NCBI GenBank assembly: GCA_033239005.1
Contig: BSQZ01000009.1
Coordinates: 8,778,252 to 8,842,251, forward strand
Length of the DNA: 64,000 nucleotides
Origin: Lamellibrachia satsuma
Lineage: Eukaryota; Annelida; Polychaeta; Sabellida; Siboglinidae
Direction: 5' to 3'
The notes below the pieces were generated by a model that ran no database searches, had not been told where the DNA came from, and saw only the letters and a list, made by a program, of their open reading frames with translations. Shown one piece after another: positions 23,150 through 35,347 of the stretch. Position 1 is the first letter of the stretch; the number at the start of each line of letters is the position of its first letter. The position numbers were made by a program, and so were the translations under genes.

Positions 23150-26100
23150 CTGCAGGGAAGAGAACCAAACATCAGAATTTTTAAAACGTCATCCTCAGTT
23201 CTTGCAAAATGCAAATCGAACAACTTGCAAAAGTGATAGTAGCCTTGTGTTAACGTACATAGAACGTTGACCCCTTTTCACAGAGTTCTGATCAGATCCA
23301 GTCAAAAATAATTCAATAATTTATCTGACGATTTCATCAAAATTAAATAACACATTTGCACAAATGAACTAACATGTTGTAGTGGATACTAGATAGGTTT
23401 GATTTTTTGCGAAATGATTCTAAAACGAGTAAAAAAAAAATTGTTCAGGTAGGACTTTTAACTAAACAATTTGCTTTGTATTGGTGAAGATTTCCATCAG
23501 TTATTTGCGAGATAAATGTAAACAATAAAATAATACATTGAAATAAGTGAGTAAAATCACTGTGCAATATCAACATTTTGTTCATAATACAATTGTATTC
23601 TCACATTCCAACTAACATTCATCCATTGAACTGAAGTAAACAACAAAAAAGCTTCAAATTCTATGAAATGTCCAGTCAAATGATCCCACCCATAACAAAT
23701 CATGTTCATTGCAAGATTGACCCATTTCACACCAACAAATTCCACATTCCTATATATTATAACAGGATAAGTTCCTACCAGAATCGTAGTTGGTATGAAG
23801 TGGGTTAATATCAACCTTGCAACTACGGATCAAATCATACATTCCACATAACGATTGGTCCATGTAAGGGATCATGTTACAACACAGCAGAGACTGGGCA
23901 ATTACACCACAAATATGTAATCGATTATCGGCACAGACAATTCACTGTGCTACACCGACACAGAATCTCAAACCTTCGTCATATTTCTTGACATGTACTT
24001 TGCATAGAAATTAAATAAAACACGACCTTACCAGCCATCATAGGTGGCATAGGACCGCCTGGACCTGGTCCCATCATACCCATGTGTCCTGGCATAGGAC
24101 CGGATGGAGCTGGCATGGAAGCTGGCGGTGGTATAGCTGCCCCTCCTGATGATGACTTTGAGCCTGGTATGAGAGAAACAAATACAACCTCCGCACTGAT
24201 AACTCAAGAGCATCAAGCTCCGGTTCATTACACGCGTTCAGTACGTGCTGTGCGATACAGGGGTGCACTATTAAATGTGGTGTTGAACACTCGTGATATG
24301 AACTGAACTAGTTATTTATGTCATGACACAGTCATCGTCATGGTGCATGCGATGATGAAGTTGAGTCGCCCGATTCCACTGTCAGTGGGCACCATATGCC
24401 AGATTCATGTGTGCCCACGCTTTCTAAGTCGTAAAAATAAACTACAGATGCTTGAAATGTATTGTCGGTAAATTTTCTCAGCTTTCTTCCGCACCAGTTC
24501 AGTGATCCCCAACCATTCCTTACAGTTCCCCTTTGCCATTCTCCGCTGCGCACATTAAATCAAGACGAAAGTATTGTTTACGGCATTGCGTACAAAACAA
24601 CAAACGGAAATTTTATTGTTTAAAACTGAATGACTGCAGTGATGTAGAACATAGTCCTCAACTTTTAATTAAATCTTAAAAAGTGAATTGCCCAGTGAAC
24701 TGTATGATTCACGGGCGAATCACATCTCAAAGGTGCCAATTAGCATAGCATTACACCAAATATTGTTGTGAGGTACACTCCTTCGAGTAAACACATCAAG
24801 GACCTAGAATTTTACAAGCAGCAAGACAGCTGGACACAGTTACCTTTAACTAATAATAATTATTTAAAAACATACAAAAGCAAAGAAAAGTGTAAACCGT
24901 CTGCGAATATGCTTTTTCTGAAAATGTGGCAATAACTATGACAATCCAGATGAGGTGCCGGATCAGATGTGGTAATCAATGGGTAAGCTGCCAGATCGCA
25001 TGGATCACCTGGCAGAGGGATGCATTCATTAAGCAGTACAACAATGGGACTCTTGTACGTATTACAAAAAGTAAATAATATTCCGAAACTTACCAGCTTT
25101 GAATGCAGCCGCTACAAAGAGACAAACACACACAACTATAATACAAGTTAACAGAACTTTGTACGAGTGTGCTGACATCAGGAGAGGTGTAACTCACTGT
25201 GCAAGTCAACAGAAGTTGTGACTGAACAAGAATGTAGGCATAATAGTGGAATGAGCACATAATGGCTTTTATCCAGTGTTGTCCAAGTTCCTTTGGTTTA
25301 TTTAGCTTTCTTTTGATGCCTTGGCTTTGCAAGAAAGTATCAAGGAATAACTAAGTCAGGCCATAAAGTGTGTACTTGCAATTGTGTCATATTGTGATAT
25401 ATGCATTAACTTGAGGATTTAACAATTACAAATGTATTTGTTATACTGATATCTAAAATCAAACCTATATAGACTTTGCACTATCAAGGATTGTTTGATT
25501 AGTTGCATAAAGGACCATCAATTGTAAGTATAACAATAGTTCTAAACAAACAATTTTAAAAGCACCGTAATGATAACGGTACTTAAACATTTAAAAAATA
25601 ATCACAAAGAACAATTACGAAGATGATAATCTAAATGAACATTCAATAATGACCCCAACCCTGATGAGCTGTTGGTTGCTGGCTGATCAGAAACTGACTC
25701 TTTTTTTCATTCACTTGTTTTACTTCTGCGTTGACAGTAATGCAGCTTAAGAGACTTACTTGTGTCATCGACTAGTTGTTGGACCTGCTCCTCGAGCCAC
25801 TTCTGGTAGTAGACTCGCACATTCTCCTTGTGCTTCCTGCCATTACAGTGGGTCTTCCTCACCGATGGCTACAACAATACAACATATACATGGCGGTGAC
25901 ACACTATAGACAGGCCATTTCATAAGGATTATTTCTGGGAGGAATGCGGCAATATTGTGTATGTAACTATGTATACAAATCTGTTTCAAATTTATGGAAA
26001 AACCTGCTGTGATAAAGTACAAATTTTCTTGTGTTAAAGTACATATTTTCTTGTGATAAAGTACATATTTTCTTGTGTTACAAAAGTAAAAAATTTTAAT

Positions 26101-29100
26101 GACAAACATTTAGTGGTCAAAGCTCAAATATTTCTGATGTTGAGGAGGAGGAGGAGGAGATGATTTCATAGATTTGGTAGAAGGCAACATTCTATCCGAA
26201 TCATAATACAGATTTATAAAGAATTTCCTATAAAAAATAAGGATTTCAACCAAAACAAAACTGCATTGGAAACATGTACTGCCTGACATATTGGTGCTAT
26301 TTAACAGAGGGTGCTGTGTTAAATAATGCCAAGGTTTGCAACTTTGTGTAAATGGTGTTTCCATCCAGCTGTCATACAGTTGCAAAGTTATCCTTTATCC
26401 AGGGTTGAAAAAATCATGATTTTTTTTAATCAAAAAAATCAGATTTTTTTTATTTAAATCGGATTTTTTTTATTTATTTGATTTATTTGAAATCTGGTAT
26501 ACACAATGTCATAAGATATTTCACTATCAGGCTATCTGGTGTCAATACAGCTACACAAGTGTGCGCACTTTGTGCTTTTGTATTAAAAAACACACAAAAC
26601 TTTGTTGATCTCGATGCTTGTAAATAATTATTTGTGATAAATTCATATAAATCATCGATTAAAAAAATTGGAAGTAAAAAAATCATAAATCAATGATTTA
26701 AAAATTTTTTTTGGTGATTTAAATCATGATTTAAATCAAATGATTTAAATCAAATAACCCTGCCTTTATCTAAACATATTTGAAATAAAATGTATTGATT
26801 TACTTTTATTACAAAATGACATACTGTAAGTTGGCAGTTACATCCTACTACTAATAGTAATACCAGTCTACTACTAGTACTACCAGTCTACTACTAGTAC
26901 TACCAGTCTACTACTAGTACTACCAGTCTACTACTGCTGGCAGAGTATTTATATCCCAGTTTATAATAATCGACACGTTTCATTTCTCAGTAGCCTACTT
27001 CAACAGTCTATAGTTGCCACTGAACGAGGACAGAACTAACTACACCAATTACGAATGGAGTCAAACTGTTTGTCAGGTATATTGGCTGAATTCTACCAGG
27101 TCAACATGCTTTGGCCCAAAGGCACTGGTTCCAAATACAACTGAATCTGGTCAAATGCTGTTTCTATAAATTACCCAAAAATTTTCAGTCTGTAGTTTAT
27201 GTAGTTACTTGCAATGCATGTATGTTATTCATAAATGATATAATATGAACATTAAATATTTAGTTTGATCACTATTTAGCTACAACCACGAAGGGCAGCT
27301 ATGAATGACCAAGAGTGGAAGACCATCGCAGAAGACAGAGGGAGATGGAGAGAATTAACAATGAAAGTGGATGAAGCTACCAAGTGACTTGGACCCCGCC
27401 CCGCAAGGGGAAGAAGATGGTTATGATGCAGTTTTGTTACAAGTATGCACATGTAGCAAAAAGCGATCTCATAATCAAACAAACTATGCTAAGTACAGCT
27501 ACCGTACATTAATTATATATCTTAAATGGGCAACTGTTCAATGTCCATAAATTCACACTTCATCATCTGAACTATCTTGCTCCTGCTGTTCATCCACCTC
27601 AGGTTTCATATTAGAACAGTCCTGGAGACAACAAGCATCTGTGCATCTGAGTCCATTCATGAGGCAATCGCAGTCTGGAGCCACACCCACGCCTGCATTT
27701 GCATGAAAGCAACCCAGAACAACCTCTGTAGCTGGGGATCCAGTCATCCAGTTAATGGTGAGTTTGTCATCATCACTGAGCTCTCACCCGTGACCATCAA
27801 GGGGGGAGGGAATGTCAGGGCACTTGTCTAGACTCCGTTACCATATCCCAGACTGATAGGCTCTGAGGGCTTGCATGTGGAGACAGTCTTTACAAGGAGG
27901 GAGATGGCCAGACTCAAAATGCCCCTTCTTGTCTCAGAAAAGTTGGTAGCGTAGCTCATTGGCATGTTGTATTATGATTGTGAAGGAGCAGTTTTAGGGC
28001 CTCCCGCTTGACATGACCCAAGGAAGCACTCACTGTGTCACACCGTGTACATGCGTGCACTCCCAACATCACATGTTCCTTGTCCTTGAACACATTTTCT
28101 TGACATCGAGTAATCTCAGTATGCTTGTCCTGGCTCTTGTGCCACACTTCACGTAAAGGTTACAGTCAATGCGAGCTTGGACAGCCATGCAAAGAATCAA
28201 CACGTCAATGTCACCTGTGACAACTATGATTGAATCATAGTCTGCAGCAGCTTGTTTTGCATGCAGCAACATGCAAGTGTCTGCCTCTTCTTGTGCCGTC
28301 TTCATTTCATTCACTTCCTCTGACCTTTCTGCCGTGAGCTTGAAACACTTATCACCACATGTCACATATAATACCTTGCTTTCCTACTTTTCCCTCAGGT
28401 GTGGCCTCTTCCAGTCTTCCACCATGAACTGGACCAGTTTGGTTTAGCTTGAAGCATACATTAGCAGACACCTCCAATGCTTGATTATGTGGCCAAGCAC
28501 TACACTTTCATCAGACCCTCTCTGCATCATTTCAACTGATTTGATCGATACATCTCTGTATACATCAAATATGACATCGATTCTTTCATTTTCACCTCCA
28601 ATTTTCCTGACATGCGCAAACACATGTCCAGACAGCTCAACAAAGGTGCAGTTTTCATCATGCATCTTCTGAATAAGGCTCATGCCATCAATGATGCAAG
28701 CGGATGATGGTGATTCACTCTCAGCAGGGGTCACCTTCTTTTCCAGCTCTGGTGCCAAAGCAGCTTTGGTATTTTTCATAGGCAGAGGGGCAAGGCAGGA
28801 GACTAGGGCAGAGGGACAAGGCAGGGGATCAGGGCAGGGGGGCAAGGCAGGGGACCAGGGCAGAGGGACAAGGCAGGGGACCAGGGCAGAGGGGCAAGGC
28901 AGGGGATCAGGGCAGGGGGGCAAGGCAGGGGACCAGGGCAGAGGGACAAGGCAGGGGACCACGGCAGAGGGGCAAGGCAGGGGATCAGGGCAGAGGGGCA
29001 AGGCAGGGGACCAGGGCAGGGGCCCAGGGCAGGGGGCAAGGGGATGCTTACGCACTTCTTGCATGTTGAGGTTTCGTTGCTATCAATACCATGTGACCAC

Positions 29101-31912
29101 ACAATCTGTGATCAGCCTTCAGGATAGTGTATTTGTTGATAATCTTGGATTTCCACAATTTCTTTATACTACTGAATGTTTTCAACTACATTCTTAGAAT
29201 GCGGTCATGAAACTGTTTACTCCTCCCTGTCTGTAGTCTTTCTCTCTGGAAGTCTGGATAGGCCTATTTACTTTTGTCCTGAGCACTTAGTAAGTCACGG
29301 ACAACGTCAAATGGAGATGCCGTGCTTGTTGATTGAAAGGCTTACAATATCAGATGGGTTGCTGTTGAATGGGTTTGTTTACTGGGTTTCTAGAATATCA
29401 ACAACTGAATCCATGTCACCCTTGTCCCTTCAGATACGTGATGGTTGAAAATCAGCATGGCTGACACAAGAACTCTAGCTTGATGTTATGATGCAGATTC
29501 TTCAGACACGTGCCATGGTACACGGCATTGAGGTAGTATTTGCTAACAGCATCTGGTTTGACGCTGAACCCCTTGCCTCTGTCATAGTGGCAATTTGGTC
29601 TCTCTATCTAAATAAATATTACGACAACTTTGGTACTGATATAAAGAAGAACTAACAAATAAAGCTCCACGTATTAACCAACCTTAATCCTTATTATAAC
29701 AATCAATATCAAACCCTGACAGTCTATGTCACCTATCAGCAGTTCACAAGCCTACCCAGCCCTTGGCTGAGATGGAAACCCTCCTCAGTCTACACCACTG
29801 CCTGTCTGCAACTTCCCTGTCTTTCTCCCTGTCTACAACACTATAGAACATCCAAGTCTGGCTGACCAAACACTCACTAGCCAATCATTATCTGTCACTT
29901 TGGGACTTCTAGTTTGAACAGACTAACTAACACCATGAGGCAACTGTCCCTGGGTAATTAATTAACAGTTAATACTTATTAATTTGGTGAAGCTGGACCT
30001 TTAGTCTTATCTAACATCCCAGAACTGACACTGGCAGGATACTTAAAACATGTAGTTAGATATAATAAGTACAACAATTATATCAAACTGATGATATAAT
30101 TATATTATAAAACCGATGTGGTAACAATTATGGTAACACTTATATTAAATGAGCACTACCACATCATCCACCCTTCTTGTTTTAAGTATCCTTCTTGTTT
30201 TAAGTGTCAGTGCTGGGGTGTCAGTTCTGATATGTAAGATAAGAGCCAAGGTCCAGCTTCACCAGACTGATAAGACTTAACATATTAAGTGTTAATTACC
30301 CAGGGACTGTTGCCTCATGGTGTTAGTCTGTTCAAACTAGAAGACCAAAAGGGTTGTGGTCACCAATTTGGACAGAAACCCCCCTCCCCCCATTCTGGAA
30401 GTGCTCAAAGATGCTTGGGTGGTCTTCTGGCAACCTTGCATAGTTTTGCTTATCATACACAAAGCACCATGGATTGACCAAGCAAATAGAATGGATATGC
30501 AGCAGCCAATTTTCCTCCCTCGATGCTTGGACCAATGCCAAAAGGAGCTCTACAAGGTCAACAGAGGACATCCAGAAAGCTGCAAGATCTCCACTGCTGT
30601 GGCAAAGCAGGGCCAGATACTCAGTGAATCGTCCCAGTATTTGACTGGAAGCTGGAAGATTAAGAACTTCCTGGAGGTTTTCATAGCATGTGTTTTATTG
30701 GAGCTCTTCCAAAAATTTAATAACCGCAGGTAGAAGTTGCGAGTCCTTCTAACCGTTGGTTAAAGCCTTTCCAGCCTCAGAAGGGCTTCATACACAAGCT
30801 TGTGGAGGCGTACTTTGCAGTTGTATTGATCGTGCCACTGATACCTATAATTCACTGGAAGGAGTGGAGTAATCCATCTTTTGATCATGGTCTAGTATGT
30901 ATTCGTTGGAAACAATCAGATGGTGGCTTAGGGTTTAAGCTCCATGATTATGCACTCGACCACTGTCTTATTCTTGATGGAGGTTATCCAAGCGCTTGAG
31001 CATATTCGTGCTTTTCACATCATAGCATCCACGTGAACCGCTTACTACAAATCACACTCATCCTTTTTTTATCAGTACACGTATGTAGAAGTGGCACAGA
31101 AAGTTTTAAACTATTTGTGTTGTAATGCAGAACGCTGCAGTGTTGTGAAGGATGCAGTAATTATGACTGCAAGAAATTTTTTATCATTGCCAGCCCTGTT
31201 AAAACCCTATTTTCGCATACAGAAATAACAATTAATGAAATCCTGGGGCTGTGAGGAAGTGGGTAAACATGTGCAATACCAGCAGTGATTTTGGATCAAA
31301 AGTAACCACTACATTTAGACATCCTCGCAAGCCAGTGGTGACGATAAACATAGAATTTAACTCTGTCAAAGTTTTTACATCAACCAATATATTACTAAGA
31401 TTTCTCTCAGATACATCCAGGCAGCCAGGCTGGCAAGTAAAGTTAAAATTTTATATCCCTGATAGGCGGATACCATGTACATATTATTTTTTTTTTTACA
31501 AAAACCTAATGTCTGCTAGCTATGCTCTTGGCAGCATAACTAATATATATATAATTATAAATCAGGAATGTAGGACAAAAACCCCTCGACACAATCCCCC
31601 CATCTAAATGGCAAATTGGACAAACCCCCCACCCAAATCATCATCATCACACACTTTGTTTTATTTATTTCTTATCATGTTTTTATAGTGTTATATCCTC
31701 TTATACAGAACTAAAAAAGATATTGTTCAATTATGTATATACTATAATTCTTGATTGGACCACAGTTAAGATTAAGAAATAAAAAGCCAATAAAGCGTTC
31801 ATATACCCATATTCACCATAGCCAAGTGGGCACCCTCCAGACTCCACACTGTCTAGGTGGCTTCAGAAGCCATGGCAGTAAATTCACGGCTGCTGTTTTG
31901 TCTACGGGGGGG

Positions 31913-31972
<60 letters not shown>

Positions 31973-33638
31973 GCTACACAAACGTAAAAATCTTTGTAGC
32001 ATCTCTGAGTCAACAACATGGATGTCATAAAGAGTAACAAGGTGGAAATAAGATGTACTATGATGGATACATTTACACCAAAAAAAAGCTCAGAAGAACC
32101 ATATTCGGCGGGAGTGTGATGACATTACCACACATTCATAAAGATGTGTGGTAATGTAAATATTGACAAATACAAATAAGGGTTATTACTTATACTGCGT
32201 TTTTAACGTTTTAGTTATGTGAGGAGGGGGCTATTTTGTCCTAGTCGCCATTTAGACAGAGGATTATGTCTGGAGGGGGAGGGGTAGTTTGTCGGCACAC
32301 CACTTCATCAGTGGCTCCCCTGGGTAAAACGATGTGCAAGGCAGTGTGGAGCCTCCACAACACTAGCTTCCAAATCGTGCATTCTGGTGCATATTGAAGG
32401 GTGCATCTTTTTTTTAAAGCTAAAATGGGACAGAAATAAACACATGCATAATGCTGGACTGGGGTGAATTTAAATTGTTTAATTATTCAATTAAATTCCT
32501 GAATTTCAATTGAAAAATTTTGCCAAGCGGAATTTTAATTGAAAGAGTTTTAGTAAGTTGAATTGGAAAACGAATTGAACTGCAGTTTCTTGTGCTGGTG
32601 TGATTATTTCCAATGTAGTCCACAATCCAACCCTAGAATTGCATATGAACTCAAAGTCTTTGTAGCAGCTAAACATACATTTGTACACCATTTAAAGATC
32701 TGGGGTGAGAACATTTGCCCAAATTTGAACAAAGGGTCTGCAACTCTGCATACCAAACTGGCAATGTTACCATGTGGCAATTGGCTCAGAAGTTCTGCTC
32801 AAATCAAACTATGGTGGGGTGTGATGAGCTTACTTTGAATTCAATACAGGTTGCAGCTCCTGCTCTAAAATAACATTTATTTGCCTGCACATATCTGAAA
32901 CCATGCCCTTCGTGCGGGCTAGGAATGTAGTGTAGTGTAATATATTTGGATTTACTAGTATTCTTGTTTGTAATAAAATGTGAAATAAAAGTTCACTGTG
33001 TGAGTCTGTGTCTCACACTCACATGGAATGAATTCGGAATTGGAGTTGAAATTGATATATTTGAGCTGGAATTGTATTTTTTTTTATTTATTGAAAAGAA
33101 TTGAATTGAAATAGAATTGGTTAAATTTTATTGAATGGAATTTGAATTGATTAAATAGAATTGACCCCAGCCCTGATGTAAGTGTTAGTATACAAAAATG
33201 TTGGGTCCACATTAGAAATAAGTGTACTTTTGTATGCTTTTATGTGTTAACTTTTATAATGGGTGAGGTGGTAAAAATCACCAGTGAGGTGGGCAGGTGG
33301 GACACCTCACTTGTCGTATACCAGGGGAATACTGTCAGGGCTGGGTCCAATTATGTAACTGTAACTGATTACAGCAAAATCGTGTAATTGATTATGGTTT
33401 CGAATTTTTGCTGTAATTGTTATATTTTGTATAATTGAAAATGTATTTCAATTACAATAAAAAAATCAAGACTAATAATAATACCTGCTTATATAATAAA
33501 ACAAGTGCACCAGAAAAGGTATCCCTTTTAAACAAAACTATAGGTTGTACTGTAGGCTTTTATAGACTTTTCACGTTGTTGGATTTTGTTTGAACATAGG
33601 GATTATGTCTTGGATTCACAAATTACATATTGATCAGG

Positions 33639-33728
<90 letters not shown>

Positions 33729-35347
33729 ATTGGTAACAGCCAGAAAGCAATAAGCAATATACATACATTGTCAGACAATGGCTAAGCTGGTATTCAAACA
33801 ACATGGAAAGACCTGTAGCCTGATATTGCTTCAGAAAATATCAACTCAGTAAAACATTGCAGTGTTAGCAAGCCAATTACACCCTTGTGCTGTGGTGGAC
33901 TGGAGACAGGTCAGGTGGCAAGGACTGTTTATATGACCTGGCTCCCCTTTCCCAACTCACACAAAGCAAACGGCAGACCAATTAAGAATGTTAGCTTAGA
34001 GCAGGAGCTACAACCTCAAATTAAACACATCATACCCTATTATTAGTACACCTGATGTTGGTTTGAACCAACAAGGACATTGTTTAGAATACACTAAAAA
34101 TTCTGATAAGTGATCGATTGACTGGATGTTGTTATTGTTTCTAATGTACAGGCCTGCTTTATATAATAAGAATATGTTTTAAACGGATGTGTTTTTATTT
34201 AATATAATTCAAAGTCAAATTCAACAAAATGTACAAACAAATATATTTGTTTATCAGTTGTGTACAAAATATTGAAATTCAGTAAAATGTGCAAAAATAT
34301 ATAATTAACAAATTTTGAATATATTTGGTTCTGCATAATATAATTGTAATTGAAACAGTGTAATTGTAATTGATTTGAAAAATTATTAGTGTAATTGTAA
34401 TTGAAATTAATAATGGATTGTATTTGTAATTGATATAATTTTGTGTAATTGGACCCATCCATGAACACTGTAAATACACCTATAATGTGGAGTATCAATG
34501 TAAAGTTGACACAGATAGAATCTACCAGTGATACAAGAACATTGTGATAATTATCATATCAAATCGGCATTTTTATTTTTTTAAATAAAAGTATTTTATT
34601 TCTTAACATAAAAACCAACACTTACCGAGTCATGTGTCAGATATGTGTCACAATAATCACAGTAATATCTGGAAAGAAAAAACAGAGATGGAATAATCAT
34701 ATCATATCATATCATAACTATCACACTTGCTTGAGAATGCAGTAAAAACAATGCAGTTTAGTATGCTAATTTTTTCTGTGCAAAGCATTTATGTGTAAAT
34801 GCAGCTTAGTCAAGTTAGTGCGCAGAAACTATGTACACTATCTTATACATGCAACCCAAAGTTTGTATTTATAGCAGATGAACTTCTTGTGAGACTGTGG
34901 GTTAATCCTATGTAGCTCTCCAGTGTAGAGAAATAGTCAGTCTATTTGTACCGGAGATGGACGGGGTCTCATTGCCTCTGCCCTGGGACAAATCGTTGAC
35001 GTTGGTTGCGTTAGTAAAAGTGGGAGAAATAGAATAGCACGGATGCAGAGACGTTCTGCGATCTTTCTGCCTGCAGGGTATGTTGCAGATAGTGAGATCT
35101 TGAGGGCATATCTGGCCTGTATTAAATTTATTCTGGCATGGTACAAATAGACTGACCATTTCTGTTCACTTTACAGAGACCGAGTCAGACATTGTGTAGA
35201 ACACAGACACAGTGTCAGCGAGTGTGAACGCGCCTTCCCGCATTTATGTTGACATGCTCTCGGGGGCCGGTAGCTGAATTACATAGATCATCAAAAGACA
35301 TATATTATAAACAACACGGACCACGCAATACCAACTTACTTTGGCAT
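23025..35347 (-). CDS. SNRPC: U1 snRNP protein C (U1-C), complete, 6 coding exons
   Basis: Join on the minus strand: 35347-35340, 34668-34626, 25868-25760, 25111-25094, 24163-24032, 23149-23025, giving 435 nt and 144 residues (human U1-C is 159). U1-C is a U1 snRNP subunit; its zinc finger stabilises pairing between U1 snRNA and the pre-mRNA 5' splice site. Seen: the protein starts [17 protein letters not shown], continues [17 protein letters not shown], and has an acidic/Gln-rich helix ([17 protein letters not shown]). The C2H2 U1-C finger is Cys6, Cys9, His24/His30-type. The C-terminal half is a low-complexity Pro/Gly/Met tail ([20 protein letters not shown]), as in the family. All introns are GT-AG and all phases agree. 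The start is fixed by the invariant MPK-Y/F-YCDYCD opening. The protein ends in LLPTKK, which differs from the vertebrate tail. Intron 2 is 8.8 kb and transposon-rich. The gene is divergent from NUP160. Confidence 0.96.
24032..24163 (-). CDS. SNRPC: SNRPC coding exon 5 (Pro/Gly/Met tail)
   Basis: 132 nt, phase 1 to phase 1, coding [20 protein letters not shown] and then the repeated [16 protein letters not shown]. Acceptor ctctcataccag, donor gtaagg. Low-complexity but in frame with exons 4 and 6. Confidence 0.92.
25094..25111 (-). CDS. SNRPC: SNRPC coding micro-exon 4 (18 nt)
   Basis: An 18-nt exon coding TAAFKAG across its boundaries, aligned to TTAAFQQGK of vertebrate U1-C. Acceptor ctttgtag, donor gtaagtt. 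Being 18 nt and symmetric in phase (1-1), it could be skipped without shifting the frame. Confidence 0.88.
25760..25868 (-). CDS. SNRPC: SNRPC coding exon 3 (zinc-finger histidines and helix)
   Basis: 109 nt, residues 18-54: [17 protein letters not shown] then [17 protein letters not shown]. The THCNGRKHK segment is diagnostic of the U1-C zinc finger. Acceptor ttgttgtag, donor gtaagt, ends in phase 1. Confidence 0.96.
26138..26160 (+). repeat. short (GAG)n run
   Basis: gaggaggaggaggaggaga, within SNRPC intron 2. Confidence 0.7.
26400..26762. mobile_element. hAT-like MITE with perfect 8-bp TSD
   Basis: 363 bp, starting CAGGGTTGAAAAAATCATGA and ending AAATCAAATAACCCTG (TIR CAGGGTT/AACCCTG). 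It is flanked on both sides by CCTTTATC (26392-26399 and 26763-26770). Subterminal regions consist of inverted ATTTAAATCATGATT motifs. CAGGG termini plus an 8-bp duplication are typical of hAT elements. Located in SNRPC intron 2. Confidence 0.93.
26855..26937. repeat. 20-bp minisatellite
   Basis: Four units of accagtctactactagtact in SNRPC intron 2. Confidence 0.92.
27290..27400 (+). mobile_element. possible LINE RT C-terminal remnant
   Basis: Plus strand reads [20 protein letters not shown] before a stop, resembling the common (W)xxxAxDRxxWRxL tail of LINE ORF2 proteins. Very short and without other support. Confidence 0.35.
28785..29042. repeat. 26-bp G-rich minisatellite
   Basis: About ten units of aggggcaaggcaggggaccagggcag with A/G and T/C variants, forming part of chance ORFs of Pro/Leu/Cys composition. 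It sits inside the decayed multicopy gene. The G-runs could fold as G-quadruplexes on the plus strand. Confidence 0.93.
29906..30343. repeat. 438-bp inverted repeat (palindrome)
   Basis: Left arm 29906-30055 (cttctagtttgaacagacta ... accatgaggcaactgtccct) matches the reverse complement of the right arm 30185-30343. The arms are about 150 bp and highly similar by eye, around an AT-rich centre. The right arm has an extra copy of cttcttgttttaag. No target-site duplication seen. It splits the decayed multicopy gene, so it looks like a foldback element insertion. Confidence 0.85.
30710..31912. other. SNRPC intron 2, no gene recognised
   Basis: The plus frame 30802-30999 and minus frames may include the upstream end of the decayed multicopy family, but nothing is identifiable with confidence. 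Confidence 0.3.
31913..31967. repeat. (TA)n microsatellite
   Basis: About 55 bp of TA dinucleotides after a G-run. Confidence 0.97.
32454..33175 (+). mobile_element. hAT-like non-autonomous element, family B copy 1
   Basis: About 720 bp, from ctggactggggtgaattt to agaattgaccccagccctg, whose reverse complement is CAGGGCTGGGGTCAATTCT. Inverted ends match at 9 or more of 12 positions. Subterminal AATT-rich inverted repeats are present. The interior (ttgcctgcacatatctgaaa ... gctaggaatgtag) is shared with 46280-46679 in opposite orientation. A target duplication is not evident here. Confidence 0.75.
33336..34463. mobile_element. hAT-like element, TIR CAGGGCTGGGTCCAATTA
   Basis: 1128 bp. Left end cagggctgggtccaattatg; right end gtaattggacccatccatg, giving an imperfect TIR of about 18 bp. 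Flanks are AATACTGT (33328-33335) and AACACTGT (34464-34471), a 7/8 duplication. No transposase frame. Subterminal TAATTGTAATTG repeats. Carries an internal TA microsatellite. SNRPC intron 2. Confidence 0.82.
33640..33727. repeat. (TA)n microsatellite
   Basis: About 86 bp of pure TA inside the 33336-34463 element. Confidence 0.97.
34626..34668 (-). CDS. SNRPC: SNRPC coding exon 2 (zinc-finger cysteines)
   Basis: 43 nt between a ttttctttccag acceptor and a gtaag donor. It encodes [15 protein letters not shown], residues 3-17, with both zinc-binding cysteines. It ends in phase 0. Confidence 0.95.
35340..35347 (-). CDS. SNRPC: SNRPC coding exon 1 (8 nt)
   Basis: ATGCCAAA followed by the donor gtaag. 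Only codons 1-2 and two bases of codon 3 are coding here, so ORF callers miss it. The exon is supported because MPK is the invariant start of U1-C and exon 2 continues it in phase (AA|A TAT TAC TGT). Confidence 0.9.

Larger units (their letters stand above)
27553..30700 (-). pseudogene. decayed member of a dispersed multicopy gene family
   Basis: Pieces occur on the minus strand in the order familiar from long, multicopy 'hypothetical' proteins of many marine invertebrates. These are: [20 protein letters not shown] and [20 protein letters not shown] (30500-30380); [20 protein letters not shown] (about 29590-29530); [20 protein letters not shown] (28580-28520); [20 protein letters not shown] and [15 protein letters not shown] (28300-28180); [20 protein letters not shown] (28060-28000); and a cysteine-rich end [17 protein letters not shown] (27670-27610) with acidic [12 protein letters not shown]. 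The D-x-D and CDT-S pieces look nuclease-like (PIN/FEN-like), from memory of the family. Frames shift repeatedly, and a minisatellite and a palindrome interrupt it. It lies in SNRPC intron 2. Confidence 0.7.

Noticed and set aside
28682..29197. Gly/Gln-rich and Pro/Leu/Cys-rich proteins
   Set aside because: Readings of the 26-bp G-rich minisatellite.
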